Shown: in pieces, positions 6,575 through 11,304 of the stretch
Layout of the letters: every line of letters begins with the position of its first letter
Numbering within the stretch: the first letter of the stretch is position 1
From: Pseudomonadota bacterium
GTDB lineage: Bacteria > Pseudomonadota > Alphaproteobacteria > Rhizobiales > Rhizobiaceae
Direction: 5' to 3'
Assembly (NCBI GenBank): GCA_023388675.1
Contig: JAEWFU010000069.1
Span: forward strand, 1 to 11,304
DNA length: 11,304 bases
The notes under the pieces: model-generated
The model's input: only the letters and a program-made list of their open reading frames with translations
What the model was told of the DNA's origin: nothing
The model's database searches: none
Translations under genes and position numbers: made by a program

Positions 6575-7996
6575 ATGCACCACAAGAACGGCATGCTCGT
6601 ATTTCTGGGATCGAGGATCGCCTCGGCAAGCCTGAACCTGCTTGCCGTCGCGGTCTTCACGCGTCTTGGAGGCGTCGAGACGTACGGCACCTATCTGCTC
6701 GTGCTCGCATGGTCGTTCATCCTCCACGGAACGATGACCTTCTGGATCGATGAGGCCTTCTTCGCTCGTTTTCGCGAGACGGCACGCATTCGCTACATCT
6801 CAAGCGCCCTGGCGATGAAGCTTACATCCTTGGCGATCGTCGCGGCACCAATGGCATTGCTCATCTGGAATGGCACGCTCACGCCGATGTTCGCACTGGC
6901 GCTGTTCATGATGACGGCCGGGCTTGCCATCCACGAGTTCGCGGTCACCGTGCCGCGCACGCGGATGACGCCTGCCTTGTCGGCCACCGCGACGATGCTG
7001 CGATCCGCGCTGACAGTGGGATTAGGCAGTACGGCCTTGACGCTCTTTGCCGATCAGGCGGTGGCGCTGCCGATCGCGGTCGCCAGCGCCTACCTCATCT
7101 CGGCCATCCCAATGTTCGTTACCTATCGGCGCGAGCTCTTTCGCGGGTTCAGGCGCGAAACTGTCGTTGAACTTCTTCGCTACGGCTGGCCGCTGATGCT
7201 GGCGGGGGGCACCTGGGCCCTTGCGCAGAACGTCGACCGTCTGGCACTCGGTCACTTCCACGGCTCGGCGAGCATCGGTCCCTATGGCGCGATGGCCGAT
7301 TTCCTCAAGCAGGGTTTCTTCGTGTTCGGCGAAGTCGTTGCGCTTTCGCTGGTGACACTTGCCAAGCGTGCCGCGTCGGAAGGCCGCCACGGCGATGTCA
7401 AGCGCGCGCTCAACGAGGCGATGCGTACCATCGCCGTCATCACCGTATTCGGGTCGATCCTCGTTCTGGCCCTGCAGGACACGATCGTCACGGTCTTCTT
7501 CGGCGCGCAGTTCCACGCATCGGCCAAGGAACTGCTGCCGCTGCTGCTGGTCGCGAGCTCTATCCTCGTCTTCCGCACCTATTATTTCGGTCAGATCGTC
7601 TACTTCCTGCCGTCCGGACTGCTGCAGTTCTACGCCTCCGCGTTGCAACTCGGCGTCACCGTCATCCTTGTGGCGCTGCTGGTACCCGAGATGCGCGAGC
7701 ATGGTGCGGCCATCGCCCTGATTGCGGGCCAGTGCACAAGCTGTGCGGTGGTGATGTTCTGGCGCACCACATCGTTCCGCATGCCGGTGCCGCTGCTGGA
7801 CATCGTATGGATCGCAACGGCCGGCTTTGCCGTGTGGCTTGCCCATCTCGCGCTGGCAAGCGTGATCCAGCAGGATCTGGTGCGCATCATCGCCGACCTC
7901 GTGCTGATCTCGGGCAGTGCAGGGATGGTGCTCTGGTACTACGATCTTTTTGCCGCGCGGCTGGTGGTGAGGCATGTGCTCGCCTTTGCCCGCTGA
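6575..7996 (+). CDS. Wzx-like polysaccharide flippase (MOP superfamily)
   Basis: 473 residues, typical length. Wzx proteins move undecaprenyl-linked repeat units from the cytoplasmic to the periplasmic face of the inner membrane. The sequence is hydrophobic throughout, with a series of membrane helices I estimate at 12-14. The N-terminus shows the family layout: GSRIASASLNLLAVAVFTRL followed by GVETYGTYLLVLA. Later features are RYGWPLMLAGGTWALAQNVDRLALG and IGPYGAMADF, the usual mid-protein Wzx region. The first ATG directly follows an in-frame TGA, so the frame cannot start earlier; its Shine-Dalgarno is weak, and the ATG at 6593 is possible. It is followed 48 bases later by the deacetylase gene on the same strand. 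Substrate unknown. Confidence 0.88.
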   Translation: MHHKNGMLVFLGSRIASASLNLLAVAVFTRLGGVETYGTYLLVLAWSFILHGTMTFWIDEAFFARFRETARIRYISSALAMKLTSLAIVAAPMALLIWNGTLTPMFALALFMMTAGLAIHEFAVTVPRTRMTPALSATATMLRSALTVGLGSTALTLFADQAVALPIAVASAYLISAIPMFVTYRRELFRGFRRETVVELLRYGWPLMLAGGTWALAQNVDRLALGHFHGSASIGPYGAMADFLKQGFFVFGEVVALSLVTLAKRAASEGRHGDVKRALNEAMRTIAVITVFGSILVLALQDTIVTVFFGAQFHASAKELLPLLLVASSILVFRTYYFGQIVYFLPSGLLQFYASALQLGVTVILVALLVPEMREHGAAIALIAGQCTSCAVVMFWRTTSFRMPVPLLDIVWIATAGFAVWLAHLALASVIQQDLVRIIADLVLISGSAGMVLWYYDLFAARLVVRHVLAFAR

Positions 7997-8044
7997 CTTG
8001 AACAAGGCCGACAGGAGTTTGGCGCTTTGAATGGAGACGACGCG

Positions 8045-8839
8045 ATGAACGCGAGACCAGTCATTCTCGCCGAGGGCTCAAACCACGATCTTATGAGCCG
8101 GATCGACCGCGCAGCGGCGCTGTGGCTGCGGCGGCATCCGATGCAGCTATCGCTCGATCGACCGGTCGTGAGCTTCACCTTCGACGATGTGCCGGACAGC
8201 GCCGTCGCCAATGGCGCCGGCATCCTCGATCAGCATGGTTGTCGGGGCACCTTCTATCTTGCTGGCGGTCTGGCCGGTGCAACATCCGGTTCGTACAAGT
8301 TCTTTGTGCCGTCCGACGTGCCGCGTCTCCTCGACCAGGGCCACGAAGTCGGGTGTCATACGTTTTCGCATCCGGTGGTACAGACGCTCGATGCGCGCAG
8401 GCTCATGGAGGAGTTCGACCGCAACAGGCAGTGGCTGATCGCCGTCGACCCGCGCGCCGATCCAGTCAGCTTCGCCTACCCCTACGGTGCCGTCGGCTTC
8501 TCGCAGAAAGCGCTGACCGCGCGGCGCTTTTCGAACAGCAGAGGCGTGCGGCATGGCCTCAACATAGGCTCAGCCGACCGCGCGCAACTCCTCGCCGTCC
8601 AGCTCTACGACTGCAGGCTCGACGAAAAGCGCCTCGACGCGATCATCGACGAGGCGGTCCGCAGCGAAGCCTGGCTGGTATTCTACACCCATGATGTGCA
8701 GGACGGGCCGAGCGAGCACGGATGCTCGCCGCGGCTGCTTTCGCTGGCGGTCGAGCGCGTATTGGCCGCGGGCTGCACCGTTGCGCCGATGCGAGATGCC
8801 ATGGCGATCGCTGGTGGTGCAGAAAAGTCGCATCAGTGA
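8045..8839 (+). CDS. NodB-type polysaccharide deacetylase (carbohydrate esterase 4), no signal peptide
   Basis: 264 residues. CE4 enzymes remove N- or O-acetyl groups from sugars using a metal held by Asp-His-His. Motif 1 is SFTFDDVP (Asp47 base, Asp48 metal ligand), motif 2 is CHTFSHP (His105 and His109, the metal ligands), motif 3 is FAYPYG (about 143-148), and the C-terminal catalytic His is probably His216 in LVFYTHDV. The fold-typical GTFYLAGG is at 68-75. There is no signal peptide or membrane helix, so it should be cytoplasmic, like NodB. The ATG at 8045 has GGAG at a spacing of eight. A TTG at 8027 in the same frame also has GGAG (nine-base spacer) and would add six residues. The gene follows the flippase and is probably co-transcribed with it. 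Substrate is not known. Confidence 0.9.
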   Translation: MNARPVILAEGSNHDLMSRIDRAAALWLRRHPMQLSLDRPVVSFTFDDVPDSAVANGAGILDQHGCRGTFYLAGGLAGATSGSYKFFVPSDVPRLLDQGHEVGCHTFSHPVVQTLDARRLMEEFDRNRQWLIAVDPRADPVSFAYPYGAVGFSQKALTARRFSNSRGVRHGLNIGSADRAQLLAVQLYDCRLDEKRLDAIIDEAVRSEAWLVFYTHDVQDGPSEHGCSPRLLSLAVERVLAAGCTVAPMRDAMAIAGGAEKSHQ

Positions 8840-8879
8840 CGAGTTAAAGCGTTTTCTGAAGCAGCCTTGCTACGGAATC

Positions 8880-8908
8880 TTGACGCGAATCAAATGGATA
8901 CCTATCAC
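8880..8908 (+). promoter_or_regulatory. Sigma70-like promoter candidate for visN-visR
   Basis: TTGACG at 8880-8885 (five of six to TTGACA) and TATCAC at 8903-8908 (four of six to TATAAT) are separated by exactly 17 bases. Transcription would start near 8915, giving a leader of about 270 bases before the visN ATG. This is a pattern match only. Confidence 0.45.
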
Positions 8909-8940
8909 TTCGCATGTAAGCGGGTTTTGGATGGGCAGGG

Positions 8941-8989
8941 GTGATTCGGGAATCGACACGGGTGAAGTGTCGATTGTTTGCCGTGATTC
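8941..8989 (+). promoter_or_regulatory. Hairpin with flanking direct repeats in the visN leader
   Basis: A perfect 9-bp inverted repeat (AATCGACAC at 8951-8959, GTGTCGATT at 8967-8975) encloses a seven-base loop and is followed by GTTTG. The word GTGATTC occurs at 8941-8947 and 8983-8989 on either side. A second small palindrome, GATTC-GG-GAATC (8943-8954), overlaps the left arm, so two RNA folds would compete. It could be an operator, an RNA regulatory element or a weak terminator of the upstream operon; sequence alone does not decide. Confidence 0.45.
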
Positions 8990-9183
8990 CGCTTCCGATC
9001 TTATGCCATGCCGTCCCGCCGGGGCGTGTCTTGCAGGCTTTGTCCTGCCGCTAAGAAGAGTTTGTCCGTAACGGCGTTGTCTGGGCGGTCTCGCGATGTC
9101 GTGGGGCGTTGGCTGGATTCGCGCTTGCGTTTGCGAGTTCCCGACAATCACCGCGCCATGATGGCCGGCAACCCGACGGACCG

Positions 9184-9882
9184 ATGACACAGGCCGCCCC
9201 GATTCAGACGACGCAGGACGCCCCCGGACCGGTGACGTCGCGCGCGGGGCTTGCGCGGTTCATGCGCCGCACCTGCGGCGAGATCGGTGCCGACCGCTAC
9301 ATGCTGGTCGAGCCATTCGTGGAGCGGGGCCCGAAATCCGTTCGCATCATCACGTCCAACTGGATATTCGACGCGCTCGAGGATTTCGGTACGGCCGGCA
9401 TTGCCGCGATCATCGAGAGCGGCAATGCCGTGGGTGCGGGTATGCAGCCTCGCGCCCTTGTGACAGCGGAGGCAGCCTTTCTTTCCCCGGAGGAGAAGCG
9501 CGCGCTGCGCGACCATGGCCATGGCGAAATCTACTGTCAGAAGCTTGATGCTGGCGGAACGCGCGTCTTCGCGCTGTTTTCCAGTGAAGCCCGGCAGAGC
9601 ATTGATGCCGCTGCGCTCGCGCGTGTGCATATGACCTGCAGCTATGCTCTCAACCAATTCCTTGCTGCCACCGGCAGGCGTGCCTCCCACGATCCGCTTT
9701 CCGAGCGGGAGCGTGAATGCCTAGCCTGGGTTTCGCAGGGCAAGACGACCGACGAGGTCGCGGTGATCCTCGGTGTGTCGTCCAACACCGTCAACAGCTA
9801 CGTCGCACACGCGATCCAGAAATTTGGCGCAAGCAATCGCGCCATGGCGATCGCCACGGCTATCAGAAGCGGAATCATTTAG
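9184..9882 (+). CDS. visN: VisN, LuxR-family master regulator of motility
   Basis: 232 residues. In Sinorhizobium and Agrobacterium VisN acts with VisR, probably as a heterodimer, at the top of the flagellar and chemotaxis hierarchy. The N-terminal part (about 20-160) is a soluble sensor-like domain with ADRYMLVEPF, ITSNWIFDALEDFG and a DHGHGEIYCQKL segment; no acyl-homoserine-lactone pocket is evident by eye. The C-terminal LuxR helix-turn-helix spans about 170-232 (PLSERERECLAWVSQGKTT, then VSSNTVNSYVAHAIQKFGAS). The ATG at 9184 is the first in-frame ATG, but its Shine-Dalgarno is poor; TTG 9109 and GTG 9232 are alternatives. visR follows after 32 bases, and fliF and flhB neighbour the pair, which supports VisN over a generic LuxR protein. 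Confidence 0.87.
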   Translation: MTQAAPIQTTQDAPGPVTSRAGLARFMRRTCGEIGADRYMLVEPFVERGPKSVRIITSNWIFDALEDFGTAGIAAIIESGNAVGAGMQPRALVTAEAAFLSPEEKRALRDHGHGEIYCQKLDAGGTRVFALFSSEARQSIDAAALARVHMTCSYALNQFLAATGRRASHDPLSERERECLAWVSQGKTTDEVAVILGVSSNTVNSYVAHAIQKFGASNRAMAIATAIRSGII

Positions 9883-9901
9883 ATGGCTGGGGGCAGGGCT
9901 C

Positions 9902-9908
9902 GGGGGAG
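9902..9908 (+). promoter_or_regulatory. Strong Shine-Dalgarno of visR
   Basis: GGGGGAG lies six bases before the ATG at 9915. It decides the visR start. The frame is open from 9717, overlapping visN, and another ATG at 9910 is out of frame. Confidence 0.75.
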
Positions 9909-9914
9909 CATGAA

Positions 9915-10649
9915 ATGTATGACGAAGAAAAGCTGACGGCATGGACCCTGCCGGCGGAATGGAGTCCGCAACCGGTGACGGGGATTCCGGATGCCGTGCG
10001 CGCATGCCGCAGGATCGCGGACGCGATGAACGCCGAGGGGTTCAGCCTGCTGTTTTTGTCGCCGCAGGGTGAGAGCAGGCGTCTGGCTCCGGTCTTCGAC
10101 AGCGATTTTCCCGGCGTGTCTTCGTTTTCGAAGGCACTGTCCGCACGCAACGCGAGCGGGTTTGCGCGGCAGATCGCTGAAGCTGCCGTACCGCTCTGGT
10201 GGCGTCCGGCAGGCACTCCGCCATTCCCGAGCGCCACTGCGCGCTGCTGGGCGGACGAGATAGCGAATCCGGCGGAGTCGGAAACATGCGGGATCGCGTT
10301 TCCGGTTTCGCTGGAGCATGGACGTAGCGGCGCAATCGCTTTCGCAGGCAGCAACATCGTGATCGATGAGGCTGGTTTGTGCGACGCGCATGCGCGCTGC
10401 TTTGCCCTGTTCGGAGAGGTTGCTAGGCAGCGCCTGCAGGACTGCGCCAAGGTTCTGCCTGTGTCGAAGCGCGAGATCGAATGCCTGCGGCTGACAGCCA
10501 ACGGCATGACCAGCGAAGATATTGCTTCCTCGCTTGGTCTCTCGGTGCACACGGCCAACCAATACCTGACTAATTCGACGCACAAGCTGAATGCCGTCAA
10601 CCGCATCCATGCGGTTGCCAAGGCGCTTCGCAGCGGCCTGATCGACTGA
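9915..10649 (+). CDS. visR: VisR, LuxR-family partner of VisN
   Basis: 244 residues, about the length of known VisR proteins. It is the second half of the VisNR regulator, which in Agrobacterium activates motility and restrains adhesin production through cyclic-di-GMP. The N-terminal region (about 15-175) is sensor-like, with VRACRRIADAMNAEGFSLLF and CGIAFPVSLEHGRSGAIAFA. The LuxR helix-turn-helix spans 180-244 (PVSKREIECLRLTANGMTSE, then GLSVHTANQYLTNSTHKLNA). The recognition region carries HTANQYL where VisN has NTVNSYV, so the two partners probably contact DNA differently. It lies 32 bases after visN, with a strong ribosome site of its own. Its stop is two bases from the stop of the opposing gene. 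Confidence 0.88.
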   Translation: MYDEEKLTAWTLPAEWSPQPVTGIPDAVRACRRIADAMNAEGFSLLFLSPQGESRRLAPVFDSDFPGVSSFSKALSARNASGFARQIAEAAVPLWWRPAGTPPFPSATARCWADEIANPAESETCGIAFPVSLEHGRSGAIAFAGSNIVIDEAGLCDAHARCFALFGEVARQRLQDCAKVLPVSKREIECLRLTANGMTSEDIASSLGLSVHTANQYLTNSTHKLNAVNRIHAVAKALRSGLID

Positions 10650-10651
10650 AA

Positions 10652-11092
10652 CTACTTGCTTGCGACCGCCGGTTCGCTTTTGCGTATGCGGGCGCACTCC
10701 AGCGCCGCTTCCAGGAATGCGTTGTTCTCCAGCGGATCGGGCGACGCGTTGTCGAACGAGACGTAGTTGACCTCGACGGATGCGTGCCTGGCGGTCATCG
10801 TCAGCGCGAAATAGACGGTGACGCCCACCGGTCGCAATTCGAGGTCGAGGACGATGCGCGGGGCGTGGTTCCAACTGGCATGGGCCTCGCCGCCATGGCC
10901 CAGCCGCAACGTACCGGGCTCGAAGTAGAGCTCCGCGGCGGAATCGACGAGATCGGCAACGCTGGCGAACCGTTCAAGGCGAATGTAGGCGATATAGTCG
11001 CCTACATCGACAAGGCGCAGTTCGCTCACGACCTCCTTGATCGCGTTGGCCACGATGATCTCTCGTGTGGAGGAATGCGGCTGACGGTTCAT
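10652..11092 (-). CDS. Conserved-looking small protein coupled to flhB, function unknown
   Basis: 146 residues, soluble, no signal peptide or membrane helix. I do not recognise a domain. The sequence suggests an alpha/beta protein: a helix (about 11-24), strands around [41 protein letters not shown] and [12 protein letters not shown], then a Leu/Glu/Ala-rich helix near the C-terminus. The ATG at 11090-11092 overlaps the flhB stop (ATGA), with AAGG seven bases upstream, so it is probably made by translational coupling with FlhB. In S. meliloti an uncharacterised reading frame also lies between visR and flhB; this may be its counterpart (from memory, not checked). A flagellar role is suggested only by context. 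Confidence 0.75.
   Translation of the reverse strand: MNRQPHSSTREIIVANAIKEVVSELRLVDVGDYIAYIRLERFASVADLVDSAAELYFEPGTLRLGHGGEAHASWNHAPRIVLDLELRPVGVTVYFALTMTARHASVEVNYVSFDNASPDPLENNAFLEAALECARIRKSEPAVASK
10662..10681 (+). terminator. Weak candidate terminator of visR inside the opposing gene
   Basis: GCGACC (10662-10667) can pair with GGTTCGC (10671-10677), leaving one bulged T and a three-base loop, and TTTT follows at 10678-10681. It lies 13 bases past the visR stop, within the last codons of the minus-strand gene. The stem is short, so this is tentative. Confidence 0.3.
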
Positions 11093-11304
11093 GACGTCAC
11101 CTTACCCGCAGCTGGTGCTGCCTTGTTAGTGTATAGGACCCGAACGAGTTCGGCGACCGCCTGATAGAACTGAGGCGGGATCACACTATTCACTGAAACT
11201 TGATCGTACATGGAGCGCGCGAGCGCCACATCCTCGAAAACCGGAATCTCGTGCTCTTCCGCGATCTCCCTGATCTTCAGGGCGACCAGATCCTTCCCCT
11301 TGGC
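11089..11304 (-). CDS. flhB: FlhB, flagellar export switch protein (C-terminal end only)
   Basis: The last 71 residues and stop are present; the N-terminal membrane part lies beyond the right edge. FlhB is an export-gate protein whose cytoplasmic domain self-cleaves at NPTH to switch substrate from rod/hook to filament proteins. The visible part is the post-cleavage domain: [33 protein letters not shown] and [20 protein letters not shown], all standard for FlhB. The NPTH site itself would lie just upstream and is not visible. A tail of about ten residues ([12 protein letters not shown]) follows the conserved region. The stop overlaps the start of the next gene (ATGA). Confidence 0.93.
   Translation of the reverse strand, partial: AKGKDLVALKIREIAEEHEIPVFEDVALARSMYDQVSVNSVIPPQFYQAVAELVRVLYTNKAAPAAGKVTS

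Larger units (their letters stand above)
8840..9183. other. 344-base intergenic region upstream of visN
   Basis: No credible gene lies here. Short open frames exist on both strands but show no recognisable domain or good start. The stretch holds a sigma70-like promoter (8880-8908), a cluster of inverted and direct repeats (8941-8989), and a weaker 5-bp GCAGG/CCTGC hairpin around 9032-9047. In-frame TTG 9109 could extend VisN upstream by 25 residues, but that part has no family resemblance. I see no clear intrinsic terminator for the deacetylase gene. Confidence 0.6.

Noticed and set aside
7022..8005. 327-codon minus-strand open frame opposite the flippase
   Set aside because: Very rich in Arg, Asp, Gln and His with no domain; the plus strand gives a clean multi-pass membrane protein.
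8030..8048. Five-codon reading frame (METTR) whose stop overlaps the deacetylase ATG
   Set aside because: Possible leader peptide, but too short to support; the GGAG at 8014-8017 serves the TTG at 8027 equally well.
3940..8839. Polysaccharide module as a recent mobile insertion
   Set aside because: No integrase, transposase, tRNA site or flanking direct repeats are visible, and codon use looks like the neighbours.
9021..9052. Second promoter-like TTGCAG with AAGAAG before visN
   Set aside because: The -10 match is poor and the spacer is 16 bases; the pair at 8880-8908 is clearly better.
8691..9071. 126-codon plus-strand frame running out of the deacetylase into the intergenic region
   Set aside because: It begins in another frame inside the deacetylase, lacks a ribosome site and shows no family resemblance.

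Overview
The window is GC-rich, densely coded alphaproteobacterial chromosome. The gene content points to the order Rhizobiales (Hyphomicrobiales). It holds the paired LuxR-type regulators VisN and VisR, a long rhizobial-type MotB followed by MotC, and FliF and FlhB close to visNR; this arrangement is known from Sinorhizobium and Agrobacterium. The genus cannot be resolved by eye.

Layout. (1) Positions 1-3815, minus strand: a flagellar operon read as fliF, a FliH-like gene, motB and motC. Every junction overlaps by one to four bases, and motC runs off the left edge. (2) Positions 3868-3903: a strong intrinsic terminator separates this operon from the minus-strand gene upstream of it. (3) Positions 3940-8839: a four-gene surface-polysaccharide module in two divergent pairs. 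A GT2 glycosyltransferase and a Wzz/GumC-type chain-length protein are on the minus strand; a Wzx-like flippase and a NodB-type polysaccharide deacetylase are on the plus strand. About 200 bases lie between the pairs. (4) Positions 8840-9183: a 344-base non-coding stretch with a good sigma70-like promoter and an unusual nest of inverted and direct repeats, leading into visN. (5) Positions 9184-10649: visN and visR on the plus strand. (6) Positions 10652-11304, minus strand: a small unrecognised gene coupled to the 3' end of flhB. It converges on visR with only two bases between the stop codons.

How the parts fit. FliF is the MS ring, FliH serves the export ATPase, FlhB is the export switch, and MotB/MotC belong to the stator. 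VisNR is the master activator of flagellar and chemotaxis genes in rhizobia; in Agrobacterium it also inversely controls adhesion through cyclic-di-GMP. A polysaccharide module set between fliF and visN therefore places motility and surface-attachment functions side by side. The module lacks an initiating phosphoglycosyltransferase, a polymerase, an outer-membrane exporter and a BY-kinase, so it must depend on genes elsewhere. I see no IS element, tRNA, rRNA or CRISPR array. The most unusual points are the position of the polysaccharide module, the cytoplasmic NodB-like deacetylase beside a flippase, the structured visN leader, and the visR/flhB-operon convergence.
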